Assembly (NCBI RefSeq): GCF_034479375.1
Contig: NZ_CP140155.1
Span: 62,001-126,000 of the forward strand
Origin: Rhodopseudomonas palustris
GTDB lineage: Bacteria > Pseudomonadota > Alphaproteobacteria > Rhizobiales > Xanthobacteraceae
Reading direction: 5' to 3'
Length of the DNA stretch: 64,000 nt
Of this stretch, positions 10,158-21,079 are shown one piece after another. Position 1 is the stretch's first letter, and every line of letters begins with the position of its first letter. Position numbers and translations under genes: made by a program. The notes beneath the pieces are model-generated. The model was not told the DNA's origin. It was given only the letters and a program-made list of their open reading frames with translations, and made no database searches.

Positions 10158-11369
10158 ATGAAATCAGCCGGTTCTGTCTTTGCCTTGATCGTTGCACTTG
10201 CACTTGGCGCCGCAACCTATTTCTATTTCGGCGACCCGCAGCAAGTCGCGCAAACGACCATCCCCCCGCCGGTTGAGGTCGGGGTGATCGAATCGCGTCG
10301 CGCAGATGTGCCCTTGCCGCTGACAAATGCCGGCCGCGTCGCCGGATTCCGCAATGTCGAAGTGCGGGCGCAGGTTGGCGGCACCATCCTGAAGCGCGAA
10401 TTCGTTGAAGGCGCCACGGTGCAGCAAGGCGAGGTGCTGTTCCGGATCGATCCGCGCAGCTATCAGGCCGCGCTGGACCGCGCCAATGCGCAGGCATTGC
10501 AGGCCCGCGCAACCCTGGTGCAAGCCGAAGACAATTTCAATCGCATCGAGCAACTGGCGCAGCGCCAAGTCGCGACCGACAAGCAACTCGAGGACGCCCG
10601 CGCTGCGCGCGATCTCGCCCGCGCCGCGCTGCAAGGCGCGCAGGCCGACATCGAGACCGCCAAACTCAATCTTGAATTCACCACCGTCACCGCGCCGGTG
10701 TCCGGGCCGACCAGCCTGACGTCGCCGCCGGAAGGCGCGCTGGCGCAGGCGCAGCAGACCGTGCTGACCACCATCACCCAGCTCGATCCGGCCTATGTGA
10801 ATTTTTCGCTGAGCGAATCCGAATTCGTCGCGCTGCGCGGCATCAATCAGGCGCGCGACCAGCCGCTGAAACGCTCCGACATCGACGTGACGTTGCAATT
10901 CGGCGACGGCTCCTTCTACCCGGCGAAAGGCCAGATCAACGAGGCCGCCTCGGTGGTCGATCCGCGAACCGGCACCCTGCAGATACGGGTGATCTTCCCC
11001 AATCCGGAAGGCGCGCTGCTACCGAACCAGTTCGTCCGTGTGAAGCTCACCGGCGTGGTGCTGCAGGGCGTCTTCGTGGTGCCCGAACAAGCTGTGTCGC
11101 AAGGCCCGCAAGGTGCGTTCGTCTACGTGCTCAATTCCGGCAATGACAGCGTCATGTCACGGCCGATCAAGCTCGACCGCAAGGTCGAAGGCGGCTGGGC
11201 GGTGAAGGAGGGGCTCAACGACGGCGAGACGCTTGTGGTCGACGGACTGCTGCGAATTCACCCTGGCGCGAAGGTGAAGCCGGTGCCCGTGAATCCCGAC
11301 GGCGAGGCCAATGGCAGGACCCGGGCAGAAGCGGCGGAGCCGGCCGCGGCGTCCGGCCAGGCGAAGTAA
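10158..11369 (+). CDS. RND efflux periplasmic adaptor (MexA/AcrA type)
   Basis: A 403-aa membrane-fusion protein that links an RND pump to an outer-membrane channel. An N-terminal hydrophobic anchor ([18 protein letters not shown]) lacks a lipobox Cys, so it is a membrane-anchored or secreted form. A lipoyl half-motif ([20 protein letters not shown]), an alpha-helical hairpin rich in Ala/Gln (about residues 95-165) and beta-barrel and membrane-proximal domains follow. Possible in-frame starts are TTG 10149, GTG 10152 and ATG 10158; an AAGG element lies at 10142-10145. The gene overlaps the pump gene by one base (TAATG). Confidence 0.9.
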   Translation: MKSAGSVFALIVALALGAATYFYFGDPQQVAQTTIPPPVEVGVIESRRADVPLPLTNAGRVAGFRNVEVRAQVGGTILKREFVEGATVQQGEVLFRIDPRSYQAALDRANAQALQARATLVQAEDNFNRIEQLAQRQVATDKQLEDARAARDLARAALQGAQADIETAKLNLEFTTVTAPVSGPTSLTSPPEGALAQAQQTVLTTITQLDPAYVNFSLSESEFVALRGINQARDQPLKRSDIDVTLQFGDGSFYPAKGQINEAASVVDPRTGTLQIRVIFPNPEGALLPNQFVRVKLTGVVLQGVFVVPEQAVSQGPQGAFVYVLNSGNDSVMSRPIKLDRKVEGGWAVKEGLNDGETLVVDGLLRIHPGAKVKPVPVNPDGEANGRTRAEAAEPAAASGQAK

Positions 11370-14300
11370 TGTTCTCGCGTTTTTTCATCGATCGGCCGGT
11401 GTTCGCCGCGGTCATCTCGATCGGCATCGTGCTGGTCGGCTTGATCTCGATGCGCGCATTGCCGATCGCGCAATATCCGGCGATCGTGCCGCCGGAGGTG
11501 CGGATCAGCGCGACCTATCCCGGAGCTTCCGCCGAGACCATTGCCGAGACGGTGGCCGCGCCGCTCGAACAGCAGATCAACGGCGTCGAGAACATGCTCT
11601 ATATGCGCTCGACCTCGACGGGGGCGGGCACGCTGTCGATCTCGGTGACGTTTGCGATCGGCACCGATCCGGACCAGGCCACGATCAACGTCAACAACCG
11701 GGTGCAGCGCGCGACGCCGCTGTTGCCCGCCGAAGTGGCGCGTCAGGGCGTCGTCGTGCAGAAGCGCTCCAGCGACATCCTGCAGGTGCTGACGATGTCG
11801 TCGCCGGGCGAGCGCTACGATACCGTCTTCATCAGCAACTATGCGCTGATCAACATCATCGATGAATTGCGCCGCACCCCCGGCGTCGGCGATGCGTCGC
11901 TGTTTGGTGCGTCCGATTATTCGATGCGGATCTGGCTGCGTCCCGACAAGCTCGCGCAGTTCAGCCTGACGCCGGGCGACATCGCCGCGGCGATCCGCGA
12001 GCAGAACGCCCAATTCGCCGCCGGCCGTTTCGGCGAAGAGCCGCAGAAGGATCCCAACGCCTTCACCTATTCGGTGACGACCCAGGGACGCTTCGCCGAT
12101 CCCAGCGAATTCGAGAACATCATCATCCGATCCGACGAATTCGGCGGCGCGTTGCGAGTCAAGGATGTCGCCCGGGTCGAACTCGGCGCGCTGAACTACA
12201 GTTTCGCGGCGACCTATAACGGTGCGCCGACGGTGCCGATCGGGGTCTATCTGCAGCCGGGGGCCAATGCCCTCGAGGTCTCGGCCAACGTGCTGGCCAC
12301 GATGGACCGGCTGCAGGCCCGGTTCCCGGAAGGTCTCGAGTATCGCAACCCGTTCAACACCACGCGCTTCGTCGAGGCATCGATCGAACGGGTCGTCAGG
12401 ACCTTTATCGAGGCGATCATCCTGGTGACCTCGGTGGTGTTCCTGTTCATGCAGAACCTGCGAGCGACGCTGATCCCGGTGATCGCCGTGCCGGTTTCGG
12501 TGATCGGCACTTTTGCCGGCATGTACGCGCTGGGGTTCTCGATCAACCTGCTGACGCTGTTCGGGCTGGTGCTGTCGATCGGCATCGTCGTCGACGACGC
12601 CATCGTCGTGCTGGAGAACATCGAGCGCATTATGCGCACCGAGAAGAAATCGCCGCGGGATGCTGCGATCAAGGCGATGGACGAGGTCAGCGGGCCGGTG
12701 GTCGCGACCTCGCTGTCGCTGTGCGCGGTGTTCATTCCGGTTTCGTTTCTCGGCGGGCTTGCCGGCGAACTGTATCGCCAGTTCGCAGTGACGATCGCGG
12801 TGTCGGTGGTGATTTCCAGCATCGTGGCGCTGACGCTGACGCCTGCGCTGGCGGCCTTGATTTTGAAGCCGCAGCACCAGGAGCCGGCGCGGCCGTTCCG
12901 GATCTTCAACCGCGGCTTCGAATGGCTGACCGACAGATACGGCGCCGTGGTCGCGTTCTTCATGCGGCGGGTGGTGGTCTCGCTGGCCGTCGTCGGCGTG
13001 ATGCTCGCTGCCACCGCGGTGCTGTTCAACACCGTGCCTGGCAGTCTGGTGCCGGAGGAGGACCAGGGGCGCGTGCTGATGGTGACGTCGCTGCCGCCGG
13101 CAGCGGCGCTCAGCCGGACCCGCGAGATCGGGCAGATCACAGCCAACGCCGTCAAGGACATGCCCGAAGTATTAGGCGTGGTCACGATGTCGGGCTTCGA
13201 CATCCTGTCGAGTGCGCAGAAGACCAATGCCGGGGTCTCCTTCATCACCCTGAAGGACTGGGCGGAGCGCACCACGCCGGAGTCCGATGCGCGGCAGTTT
13301 GCGCCGGCGCTGAGCCGGCTAAATGCGATGTTTCGTGACGGCGTCGTGGTCGGCTTCAATCCGCCGGCGATCCAGGGCATCAGCACCACCGGTGGATTCG
13401 AACTGTACTTGCAGAACCGTTCCGGCGTCGCGCTGCAGGAATTGGCCGACGCCGCCGACCGGGTGGTCGCCGAGGCCGCCAAGCGTCCCGAACTGGCCGG
13501 CGTGCGTTCGCAATTCTCCACCTCGATTCCGCAATACCGGATCGACGTCGATCGCGACAAAGCGAAGACGCTCGGGGTGCCGATCGACAGCATTTTCCAG
13601 ACCATGCAGAGCGGCTTCGGCAGTCTCTACGTCAACGATTTCACGTTGTTCGGGCGAACCTACCGCGTCAGCCTGTCGTCGGAATCCGACTTCCGCAGCG
13701 AGCCGGGCGACTTGCGGTTCATCTACGCCCGCTCGGAGACCGGCGCGATGATCCCGTTGGATGCGCTGGTCTCGGTGAAGCGCGTACTCGGCCCGGATTC
13801 GGTCGATCGCTTCAACATCTTCCCCTCCGCCAAGATCCTCGGCAATCCGGCGCCGGGATTTTCATCAGGGCAGGCGCTGGCCGCGATGCGGGAGGTGGTC
13901 GGCAACACGCTCGGCTCCGACTATTCGATCGGCTGGACCGGCTCGGCCTATCAGGAAATCTCGACCGAGGGCACCGGCTATCAGGGTTTTCTGTTCGGCC
14001 TGCTCATGGTGTTCCTGATCCTGGCCGCGCAATACGAGCGCTGGTCGCTGCCATTGGCGGTGCTGACTGCGGTGCCGTTCGCGCTGTTCGGCGCCATCGT
14101 CGCAATCTGGCTGCGTGGGTTGGAGAACAACATCTATTTCCAGATCGGACTGGTGACGTTGATCGGCCTGTCCGCCAAGAACGCCATCCTGATCGTCGAA
14201 TTCGCCGCGCGGCGACACCGCGAAGGACTGTCGGTGGTCGATGCGGCACTGGAAGCCGCGCGTCTGCGCTTTCGGCCCATCATCATGACGTCGCTGACCT

Positions 14301-14524
14301 TCATTCTCGGCGTGATGCCGCTGGCGATCGCGAGCGGCGCCGGCTCCGCCAGCCAGCACTCGATCGGCACCGGGGTGATCGGCGGCATGATCGCCGCCAC
14401 CGTGCTCGCCATCATCTTCGTGCCGCTGTTCTTCCGCCTGCTGACAAGGAGCAGGCCGAAAGCCGAAGTGATTGCGCAGACGCCAACGACTGAGAGCAAA
14501 ACGCCCTCGGCCAAATCACTCTGA
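11369..14524 (+). CDS. RND multidrug efflux pump, HAE1 family (AcrB/MexB type)
   Basis: A 1051-aa inner-membrane proton-driven drug exporter. The N-terminus [17 protein letters not shown] is the usual first membrane helix. The proton-relay pair sits in [17 protein letters not shown] (about D409/D410). The second-half equivalents [15 protein letters not shown] and FVPLFFRLL are intact, and length is full. The start overlaps the adaptor stop, indicating coupled translation. No TolC-type channel gene follows, so an unlinked channel must be recruited. Substrates are unknown. Confidence 0.93.
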   Translation: MFSRFFIDRPVFAAVISIGIVLVGLISMRALPIAQYPAIVPPEVRISATYPGASAETIAETVAAPLEQQINGVENMLYMRSTSTGAGTLSISVTFAIGTDPDQATINVNNRVQRATPLLPAEVARQGVVVQKRSSDILQVLTMSSPGERYDTVFISNYALINIIDELRRTPGVGDASLFGASDYSMRIWLRPDKLAQFSLTPGDIAAAIREQNAQFAAGRFGEEPQKDPNAFTYSVTTQGRFADPSEFENIIIRSDEFGGALRVKDVARVELGALNYSFAATYNGAPTVPIGVYLQPGANALEVSANVLATMDRLQARFPEGLEYRNPFNTTRFVEASIERVVRTFIEAIILVTSVVFLFMQNLRATLIPVIAVPVSVIGTFAGMYALGFSINLLTLFGLVLSIGIVVDDAIVVLENIERIMRTEKKSPRDAAIKAMDEVSGPVVATSLSLCAVFIPVSFLGGLAGELYRQFAVTIAVSVVISSIVALTLTPALAALILKPQHQEPARPFRIFNRGFEWLTDRYGAVVAFFMRRVVVSLAVVGVMLAATAVLFNTVPGSLVPEEDQGRVLMVTSLPPAAALSRTREIGQITANAVKDMPEVLGVVTMSGFDILSSAQKTNAGVSFITLKDWAERTTPESDARQFAPALSRLNAMFRDGVVVGFNPPAIQGISTTGGFELYLQNRSGVALQELADAADRVVAEAAKRPELAGVRSQFSTSIPQYRIDVDRDKAKTLGVPIDSIFQTMQSGFGSLYVNDFTLFGRTYRVSLSSESDFRSEPGDLRFIYARSETGAMIPLDALVSVKRVLGPDSVDRFNIFPSAKILGNPAPGFSSGQALAAMREVVGNTLGSDYSIGWTGSAYQEISTEGTGYQGFLFGLLMVFLILAAQYERWSLPLAVLTAVPFALFGAIVAIWLRGLENNIYFQIGLVTLIGLSAKNAILIVEFAARRHREGLSVVDAALEAARLRFRPIIMTSLTFILGVMPLAIASGAGSASQHSIGTGVIGGMIAATVLAIIFVPLFFRLLTRSRPKAEVIAQTPTTESKTPSAKSL

Positions 14525-14582
14525 GTCAGCCGTTCTACTTGGCTTGAAATACGTAGCTCACGGCCGGTCATTGGCGGGCAGT

Positions 14583-16253
14583 TCAGATAAGCGCCGCAAA
14601 GCCGAGCAGAACGGCGACCAGCAGCAGCGCGCTGCCGCTCGCCGCCGACCCGGCAAGCCACGTCTCCAGCGATTGCGCTGGCTTGACGAGGCGGGTGAGC
14701 AGCCGCGGACCATCGATCGCAGGTCGCGGCGGGTGCCATGCCGTCCACGAACCGCCGACCCGGCGCAAGACTGCCTCGACCGGGCCGGCGATATCACCAA
14801 CCGCAATCGACCGCAGGAAAGCCGGGCTCGCGATGACGACCGCCACAAATATCGGCCACAGCGCGTCCCAGATCACGGGGGAGGCGAACGCATAGGCGAG
14901 CGGCCGGCCGGTCAGCACCGGGAATAGCAGCCAGGGCACGACGAGGGCGGCGGCGGCCGTCGCGACGAACGGCCCGATCAGGCCGGCTGATGCATGGGCT
15001 ACTGCTGCGGGCGGCCGTTGCGCGACGAGAAGTACGAGGGTGCGCAGCATCAGCAGCATGGTCCCGATCGCCGAGAGCGAGGCGAGGAGGCCGACCGGGC
15101 CGCTGCCGAGCGAATCCTTGATGGCTAGTTTTGCCAGCGCGCCGCCGGTGAACGGCATGCCGGCGATGGCTGCGCCGAGAACCGCCACCACGACGAGCAA
15201 CGGGATTGCCGCGCGTCCGGCTCCGGCAGCGACCACGCCGACGGCGAGGAACAGGGCGCCCTTGGCCAGCCCGTGATGGGTCGCGTAGAGCGCCGTGGCC
15301 ATGGTGGTGCCGGCGACACCGGCGCCGAACCCGGCGCCCAGCACCGCGACCATCAACCCCATCTGGCTCATCGTCGAATAGGCCAGCACGGCTTTAGGCT
15401 GGCGCTGGGGCAGGCCGAGCAGGATGCCGCTCCAGGCGGTGGCGAGACCGAGCCAGAGCAGCGTGTCGGCCCAAGACGGCAGAGCATCGATCGGCAGGAA
15501 GCGGATCAGGCCGATCAGTCCGGCCTTGACGATGACGCCGCTCAGCACCGCGGAGGCGGGCACTGGCGCGGCCGAATGGGCCAGCGGCAGCCAGACGTGC
15601 AGCGGAACCAGCCCCGCCTTCAGGCCGAAGCCCATCAGCAAGGCGAGGATCGCAGCATCGCGCCACGGCGAGACGGCGAGCGCGGCGCGCACATCGTCGA
15701 TGAGCAGGCTGTCGGCGGCGTTGGCGCCGAGCAGCAAACCGAGCAGCAGGCAGGTCTCGCCGAAGATCGCGAGCACGATATAGACACGCCCGGCGCGCCA
15801 TGCCGCCTTGCTGCGCTCGTGCACGACGAGGCCGTAGGCGGCCAGCGAGAGCAATGCAAAGGACAGATAGAAGGTCGCCGCGTCGGCGGCGACGAAGGTT
15901 CCCGATGTGCCAGCCAGCGTGAGATTCCAGAACAGGCAGAATCGGCCTTCGCCCTGTTTGCCGCCGAGATAAGCGTAGGCGTAGAGGCCGGCCAGGGTCC
16001 ACAGCAACGAGGCGAAGCCGAGAAACACAGCACCCAGCGGGTCGAGCCTGAAACTGATGCCGAGCAGCAGCCAGGGTAGACTGATTATCTCGCCGGTGGG
16101 CGACACAAAGGCCGCGGCGAGTCCGGGCAGTGCCGCCAGCGGCAGCAGCGAGGTCGGTCGCCGCAGCAGCAGACCGAGGAGCGCCAGCACCAGCGGGACC
16201 GCCGGGGCCAGCGGCAGCAGAACGCGGACGAACTCGGTCATGCTCATGCTCAT
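14583..16253 (-). CDS. Mrp/complex I-type antiporter membrane subunit (third D-like)
   Basis: A 556-aa polytopic protein of the NuoL/M/N, MrpA/D and HyfB family. Characteristic proton-channel helices are visible: GFGLKAGLVPLHVWLPLAHS with its conserved Lys, AVLSGVIVKAGLIGLIRF, and KAVLAYSTMSQMG. The start ATG 16253 overlaps the stop of the upstream gene (ATGA). It is the last gene of the eight-gene antiporter operon and convergent with the RND pump. Its C-terminal ~130 residues are less conserved and carry a further membrane segment. Confidence 0.85.
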   Translation of the reverse strand: MSMSMTEFVRVLLPLAPAVPLVLALLGLLLRRPTSLLPLAALPGLAAAFVSPTGEIISLPWLLLGISFRLDPLGAVFLGFASLLWTLAGLYAYAYLGGKQGEGRFCLFWNLTLAGTSGTFVAADAATFYLSFALLSLAAYGLVVHERSKAAWRAGRVYIVLAIFGETCLLLGLLLGANAADSLLIDDVRAALAVSPWRDAAILALLMGFGLKAGLVPLHVWLPLAHSAAPVPASAVLSGVIVKAGLIGLIRFLPIDALPSWADTLLWLGLATAWSGILLGLPQRQPKAVLAYSTMSQMGLMVAVLGAGFGAGVAGTTMATALYATHHGLAKGALFLAVGVVAAGAGRAAIPLLVVVAVLGAAIAGMPFTGGALAKLAIKDSLGSGPVGLLASLSAIGTMLLMLRTLVLLVAQRPPAAVAHASAGLIGPFVATAAAALVVPWLLFPVLTGRPLAYAFASPVIWDALWPIFVAVVIASPAFLRSIAVGDIAGPVEAVLRRVGGSWTAWHPPRPAIDGPRLLTRLVKPAQSLETWLAGSAASGSALLLVAVLLGFAALI

Positions 16254-17725
16254 GGGGCGTAGTTCCGCGTGACGATGAGCGTCGACCAGCCGAGCGGGCT
16301 GAACGGCATTCCAGCGAACACGCCGGCTGCCACCACCGCCGCCGCGGTCACCAGGCCGGGGCCGATCAGCCAGGCCGGACCTTCCCGGGAGGCGACCGCC
16401 GGCCGCGCATCGGCGGGCGGCGCTACGAACCAGGCGCGGTGCAGCAGCGGCAGGAAATAAGCGGCGTTGAGCAGGCTGGAGACGGCGAGCACCGCCAGCA
16501 CCCAGTGCTGGCCTGCCTGCAGGCCGCCGATGCCGAGATACCATTTGCTGACGAAGCCGGCGAGCGGCGGCACGCCGATCATGCCGAGCGCCGCCACGCT
16601 GAACGCCGCCATGGTGAGCGGCATGCGCCGCCCGGCGCCGTCGAGATGCTCGATGCGAGTCGCGCCGATCCGCTCGGCGAGCGCGCCGGCGCAGAAGAAC
16701 AGCGTGATCTTCATCAGCCCCTGGTGGACGAGATGGACCACGCCGCCGATGGTCGCGTAGGGACCGAACAATCCGGTGCCGAGCACGATGTAGGCGACCT
16801 GGCTTACCGTCGAGTAGGCGAGCCGGCGTTTGATGTCGTGCTGCTGCAGCGCGCGCAGCGAGCCGTAGACGATGGTCACCGAAGCGACGATCGCGAGCGG
16901 CAGTCCGACGCCGAGTTCGTTCACCAGCGCGACGCCGTAGACGTCGTACACCACACGGATGATGCCGAAGGCGCCGGCCTTCACCACCGCGACCGCATGC
17001 AGCAGCGCGCTGACCGGCGCCGGCGCTACCATGGCGCTCGGCAGCCAGCCATGCAGCGGCACCAGCGCGGCCTTGACGCCGAGCCCGGCCACCATCAGCA
17101 CGAAGGCGCCGGTCAGCACGCCCGGATCGCCGGCGGCGAGGCTGCCGTGGCGCGCGAATTCGATCGGCCCAAGTCCGCCCTCGAGCAACAGGATGCCGGC
17201 GAGCAGCACTGCACTGCCGCTCATCGTGTAGATCAGATAGCGGCGCCCGGCCGCGAGCGAGGCGCCGTCGCCCTTGTGGACCACCAGCGGCCAGGTCGAC
17301 AGCGTCAGCAATTCGTAGAACACGAAGAAGGTGATCAGCGAGCCGGACAGCGCCACGCCGGTGGTGGCGGCGACGCACAGGCTGAAGAAGCCGAAGAAGC
17401 GCGACAGATTCGGCCCGTCGCCGAGATAGCTGATGGCGTAGATCGTGGTCAGCAGCCAAAGGAAAGCGGACAGCGCCAGGAACAGCAGCGCGAGTGCGTC
17501 GACCCGGAGGATCAGCTGCAGCCCGGGCAGCAATGTGAGCGTCGCCTCGTAGGTTTTGCCTTCGGCGACGCCGATGATCATGACCGTGGCGAGGCCTAGC
17601 TTGCCGAGTGCCGCCACCAGATTGACGGCGGTGCGGGTGGTCTTGCTGGTCTCCGGCAGCATGAAGATGACGCCGGCGGCGAGCAGCGAGGTGGCGAGCG
17701 TCAGTATCGGCAACAGTGCGCTCAT
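16250..17725 (-). CDS. Mrp/complex I-type antiporter membrane subunit (second D-like)
   Basis: A 491-aa membrane protein of the proton-conducting NuoM/MrpD family. It has GLGVKAALVPLHGWLPSAM, SALLHAVAVVKAGAFGI and KRRLAYSTVSQVAYIV, the expected Lys/His helices, and a long hydrophobic lateral-helix-like C-terminus. ATGA overlaps occur at both ends, so the operon is tightly coupled. With its neighbours it supplies extra channel modules in place of full-length MrpA. It could equally be labelled NADH dehydrogenase or hydrogenase-4 subunit, but no redox subunit genes are present. Confidence 0.85.
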   Translation of the reverse strand: MSALLPILTLATSLLAAGVIFMLPETSKTTRTAVNLVAALGKLGLATVMIIGVAEGKTYEATLTLLPGLQLILRVDALALLFLALSAFLWLLTTIYAISYLGDGPNLSRFFGFFSLCVAATTGVALSGSLITFFVFYELLTLSTWPLVVHKGDGASLAAGRRYLIYTMSGSAVLLAGILLLEGGLGPIEFARHGSLAAGDPGVLTGAFVLMVAGLGVKAALVPLHGWLPSAMVAPAPVSALLHAVAVVKAGAFGIIRVVYDVYGVALVNELGVGLPLAIVASVTIVYGSLRALQQHDIKRRLAYSTVSQVAYIVLGTGLFGPYATIGGVVHLVHQGLMKITLFFCAGALAERIGATRIEHLDGAGRRMPLTMAAFSVAALGMIGVPPLAGFVSKWYLGIGGLQAGQHWVLAVLAVSSLLNAAYFLPLLHRAWFVAPPADARPAVASREGPAWLIGPGLVTAAAVVAAGVFAGMPFSPLGWSTLIVTRNYAP

Positions 17726-19239
17726 GACAGCCCCTCCGCGGCGGCGCCTGGACGGCCGATCTGCAGCAACTGATAGGGCCCGAGCGAGAGGAGTCCGAGC
17801 AGGATCGACAACGCCGCAAGGCCGAGCGCGATCGTCTGGCGGGAGCGGGCGACCACGACGAGATCGCCCGGCTGGTGTCGTTCGGCGAGCAGGTGGCTCA
17901 GCGGACGAAACAGATAGCCGGCGGCCAGCAGGCCGCCACCGATCATCACCACGGCCCACCACCATTGTCCGCTGGCAAAGGCGGCGCTGAGTAGCAGGTA
18001 TTTTCCGGTGAAGCCGCCGCTCGGCGGCAGGCCCATCAGCGACACTGCAGCCAGTCCGAACGCGAAGGTCGCGATCGGCAGGTGCTGGCCGATGCCGTCG
18101 AGCCGCTCGATCTGGTCGTCGCCGATCGCCTCGACCATGGCGCCGGCGGCGAGGAACATCGCGCTTTTGGCGAGCGCGTGCGACATCGCGTGGAAGATGA
18201 TGCCGGTCCAGGCGCCGGCGGTCCAAGGCTGTTGTTCCCCGGACCCGCCGGCGAGCGGAAATACCAGCAGCAGATAACCGAGCTGCGCCACCGTCGAATA
18301 GGCGATCACCAGTTTGAGGCGGTGCTGGCGCAGCGCGAGCAGCGATCCGATCAAAATCCCGGCGGCACCGAGCGCGCCAAGCCCTTGCGCTACGAACGGA
18401 GTTGCGATCGCCGGAGCGATTTCGAACCACAGCCGCAGCATGATGATGAAAGGCCCCTTGACGACCAGCGCCGACAGCAACGCGCTTGCCGGCGCCGGCG
18501 CCGAGGCATGCGCGGGCGGCAGCCAGCCGTGCAACGGGAATAGCGCGGCCTTCGCCATCAGCCCCGCCGTCATCAGCGCGACGGCGGTGAGCGTTGCGCC
18601 GTCCGTGCTGGCGGCTCCGGCGAGGAGGCGGATATCGAGCGTGCCGTGGACCAGATAGAGGATCGCCGTCCCCAGCAGATAGAGCAGTGAGCCGAGCAGG
18701 GCGAATAGCAGGTAGCGGATCGCCGCCGCGAGCGCCGCCGGCTTGCCGTCGAGCCCGACCAGCGCCACCGCCGTCACGGTCAGCAGTTCCAGCCCGACAT
18801 AGAGATTGAACAGATCGCCCGATACCGCGATCGCGGCAAGCCCGCCGATCGTGCAGAACAGCAGCGGCCAGAACACGTAGCCGCGCCGGGTCTCGCTGCC
18901 GTCCGGCGCGGCGCCGAAGCCGGCGCGGGCAAACAGCATTACACCTGCGCTGACCAGTGCGATCACCAGCAGGAACGCGCAGCCGAGGCCGTCGAGCCGG
19001 AGCGCGATGCCGAGCGGCGGCTTCCAGCCGCCGACCGCGATCTCGATCACGCCATGGCGGGCGACCTGCGTGGTAGCGAGTGCTGCGACGGCAAGCCCGG
19101 CGAGCGCCGTCGGGATGGCGAGGCGGTGGGCGTGGCGGCCGAGGAGGGCGGCGATCAGCGCCGCCGCGAGCGGCAACACGACGCTGATCGCGGCCCACGG
19201 CACCGCCGGTGCAACGAGGTCAGCGAAGATCGCGGGCAT
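17722..19239 (-). CDS. mrpD: Cation/proton antiporter subunit D (MrpD-like)
   Basis: A 505-aa proton-translocating subunit directly following MrpC, the normal Mrp position. It shows SGDLFNLYVGLELLTVTAVAL with a conserved Glu, AGLMAKAALFPLHGWLPPAH, SALLSALVVKGPFIIMLR and KLVIAYSTVAQLG. The start MPAIFADL at 19239 overlaps MrpC by 20 nt; in-frame upstream ATGs would run further into MrpC. It ends in an ATGA overlap with the next D-like gene. Confidence 0.85.
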   Translation of the reverse strand: MPAIFADLVAPAVPWAAISVVLPLAAALIAALLGRHAHRLAIPTALAGLAVAALATTQVARHGVIEIAVGGWKPPLGIALRLDGLGCAFLLVIALVSAGVMLFARAGFGAAPDGSETRRGYVFWPLLFCTIGGLAAIAVSGDLFNLYVGLELLTVTAVALVGLDGKPAALAAAIRYLLFALLGSLLYLLGTAILYLVHGTLDIRLLAGAASTDGATLTAVALMTAGLMAKAALFPLHGWLPPAHASAPAPASALLSALVVKGPFIIMLRLWFEIAPAIATPFVAQGLGALGAAGILIGSLLALRQHRLKLVIAYSTVAQLGYLLLVFPLAGGSGEQQPWTAGAWTGIIFHAMSHALAKSAMFLAAGAMVEAIGDDQIERLDGIGQHLPIATFAFGLAAVSLMGLPPSGGFTGKYLLLSAAFASGQWWWAVVMIGGGLLAAGYLFRPLSHLLAERHQPGDLVVVARSRQTIALGLAALSILLGLLSLGPYQLLQIGRPGAAAEGLS

Positions 19240-19549
19240 CGCGGTTCTCCGCATTGCCCGGCGGGCGCGTCGTTGCCGTCTCATCGTGGAGCCGGATCGC
19301 AATGGCAACAGCGAGCGCCGTGCCGGCGAGGGCAACGACGATGCCGGTGATGATCATCGCTTGCGGCACCGGATCGACGGCAAGCGTCGGATGACGCGCC
19401 GCGAGGCTGCCGAAATAAAGGAAGACCCCGCTGCCGACCACGTTGAAGCCGAGGATGCGGCGGAGCAGGTCGGCGCCGGCGACAAGGCCGTACAGGCCGA
19501 TGCCCACCAATGCAGCACCGCACAGGCCATAGAGCACCGGCGCCGTCAT
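19220..19549 (-). CDS. mrpC: Cation/proton antiporter subunit C (MrpC, NuoK-like)
   Basis: A 109-aa protein with three membrane helices. It has the NuoK-type GLYGLVAGADLLRRILGFNV segment and a VPQAMIITGIVVA helix. The hydrophilic C-terminal tail overlaps the start of mrpD. The start ATG 19549 overlaps the MrpB-like stop. It is part of the sodium(potassium)/proton antiporter complex. Confidence 0.88.
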   Translation of the reverse strand: MTAPVLYGLCGAALVGIGLYGLVAGADLLRRILGFNVVGSGVFLYFGSLAARHPTLAVDPVPQAMIITGIVVALAGTALAVAIAIRLHDETATTRPPGNAENRDARDLR

Positions 19550-20478
19550 GCGGGGCGCCTCGGGCGTCCCATCACCAGTAGCGCCAGCGTGACCGCGATC
19601 GACAGCGTCAGCGCCGCCTCGATCGCGAGAATGATGGTTTTGGCCTGCGCCGCCGGGATCACCAGGAAGCCGCCGGTGAACAGGCCGGCGCTAGCGACCG
19701 CGAGGAACAGCAGCGGCCCGACCGCGACGGCGAGTCGCAGCCGCAGCCGCGATACGGGCGGCGCGTCGACCAGCCCCGCCATGATGGCGAGCATCCACAC
19801 CGAAGCCAGCACGGTGCCGGCCTGGAACGCGCCGCCCGGCGCATCGGCCCCGATCCAGACCAGATACACGCCGATCATCAGGCCGACAGGCGGCAACAGC
19901 CGGCCAAACGAGGTAAGGACGCCGTCGATCCGAGCGTGCTCCTTCAAGCCGGGGCGCCCGCCCCAGAGCTGATCGGGGGTCAGCGACCACACGCCAACCA
20001 GCGCCGCGAACAGCACGACGGTTTCGAGCAGGGTGTCGTAGCCGCGGAAGTCGAGCAGAACGGCCGTCACCGAATTGCCAACGCCGGTCGCGGCCAGATT
20101 TTCGCCGACCGGTCCGCGCAGCCCGGCGATCGTGTCCGGCAGCAACAGCGACAGCAGGGCGAGCACGGCGGCGATGGCAGCACAGGGAAGCGCAGAACCG
20201 AAATGGCGCTTGTGGGGTGGTTGCGCCGGGGCTTCGCTGCGCTGCCCGAGAAGCCCGGCCGCCCGCAGCAGCAGCACGCCGCTCAAGCCTGCGCCGATGG
20301 CGGCCTCGGCAAGCGCGACGTCGACGGCGTCGAGCCGCACCCAGCCGATCGCAACAAACAGGCCGTAGACAATGAACAGCACGATGGCGGCGAACAGGTC
20401 GCGCGCCAGCACGGCGGCGAGCCCGACACCGATGAGGAGGAGGCATAGTACGAGGTCGAAGGCGAGCGGCGCCGTCAC
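19546..20478 (-). CDS. mrpB: MrpB-type subunit with N-terminal DUF4040-like domain
   Basis: A 310-aa membrane protein. The N-terminal ~70 residues (LARDLFAAIVLFIVYGLFVA, ALAEAAIGAGLSGVLLL) resemble DUF4040, which in classical systems is the C-terminal part of MrpA or the MbhD subunit. The second half (GYDTLLETVVLFAALVGVWSL, YLVWIGADAPGGAFQAG) is an MnhB domain. This fusion and the absence of a large MrpA resemble the modular arrangement of Mbh-type systems. Start GTG 20478 overlaps the mrpG stop (GTGA). Confidence 0.85.
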   Translation of the reverse strand: MTAPLAFDLVLCLLLIGVGLAAVLARDLFAAIVLFIVYGLFVAIGWVRLDAVDVALAEAAIGAGLSGVLLLRAAGLLGQRSEAPAQPPHKRHFGSALPCAAIAAVLALLSLLLPDTIAGLRGPVGENLAATGVGNSVTAVLLDFRGYDTLLETVVLFAALVGVWSLTPDQLWGGRPGLKEHARIDGVLTSFGRLLPPVGLMIGVYLVWIGADAPGGAFQAGTVLASVWMLAIMAGLVDAPPVSRLRLRLAVAVGPLLFLAVASAGLFTGGFLVIPAAQAKTIILAIEAALTLSIAVTLALLVMGRPRRPA

Positions 20479-20798
20479 GGCCGACGATCCTGCGGCGGGC
20501 GCGCGACCAGGGCGGAGCGGGCGAAGAGCTGTGCGACGGTGGCGGCTGCGAGCATCGTCAGCAGCCAGACGAAGAGCATCTTCACCGCCTTCCATGCATC
20601 GGGCGCCTGCAGCAGGAGGGCCACCGTGATGAAGCCGAGGCCCAGATTGTCGGCCTTGGTCAGGGCGTGCAGCCGGCTGTGAACATCCGGAAAGCGCAGC
20701 AGGCCCACCGTGCCGGCGACGAAGAACACGATGCCGGCGGCGAGCAGGGCGATGGTCGCGGCATCGACAGCCGACCCCATGTCGAGACCCCAACTCAT
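20475..20798 (-). CDS. mrpG: Cation/proton antiporter subunit G (MrpG)
   Basis: A 107-aa membrane protein with three helices and the MnhG signature GLLRFPDVHSRLHALTKADN. ATG 20798 overlaps the mrpF stop (ATGA). It belongs to the accessory E-F-G module at the promoter-proximal end of the operon. Confidence 0.9.
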   Translation of the reverse strand: MSWGLDMGSAVDAATIALLAAGIVFFVAGTVGLLRFPDVHSRLHALTKADNLGLGFITVALLLQAPDAWKAVKMLFVWLLTMLAAATVAQLFARSALVARPPQDRRP

Positions 20799-21079
20799 GG
20801 GGTTTCCTCCTCGGGATCGCCGGCGCCGTCGGGACTGGCCGCTTTGACGAAGGCTACCGCCGCGAAAGCGGCGAGCAGCGCCAGGACCAGCGCGACATCG
20901 AGGATCGCAGGGCTGCCGGCGGCTACCGACAACAGCAGCAGGATCGCTACGCCCGCCGTGGCGGCGAGTTGGGCACCCATCATGCGGTCGGGCCGGGTGG
21001 GTCCGCGCAGCACCCGTACCAGGCTCGCCGCAACGGTCAGCAACAGCGCGGCGGCCGTCATGAACAGCAGATCGGTCAC
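20795..21079 (-). CDS. mrpF: Cation/proton antiporter subunit F (MrpF)
   Basis: A 94-aa protein with three predicted helices and the MrpF pattern VRVLRGPTRPDRMMGAQL. An acidic tail (GDPEEETP) closes it. ATGA overlaps occur with both mrpE and mrpG. Confidence 0.9.
   Translation of the reverse strand: MTDLLFMTAAALLLTVAASLVRVLRGPTRPDRMMGAQLAATAGVAILLLLSVAAGSPAILDVALVLALLAAFAAVAFVKAASPDGAGDPEEETP

Noticed and set aside
16130..17599. 489-codon plus-strand open frame within the Mrp operon
   Set aside because: Arg/Asp/His-rich antisense shadow of two hydrophobic subunit genes.
14583..17819. A single 1078-codon minus-strand gene
   Set aside because: Only the last 556 codons match an antiporter subunit; the first half is an out-of-frame reading of the preceding subunit gene. 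The true start is the ATGA overlap at 16253.
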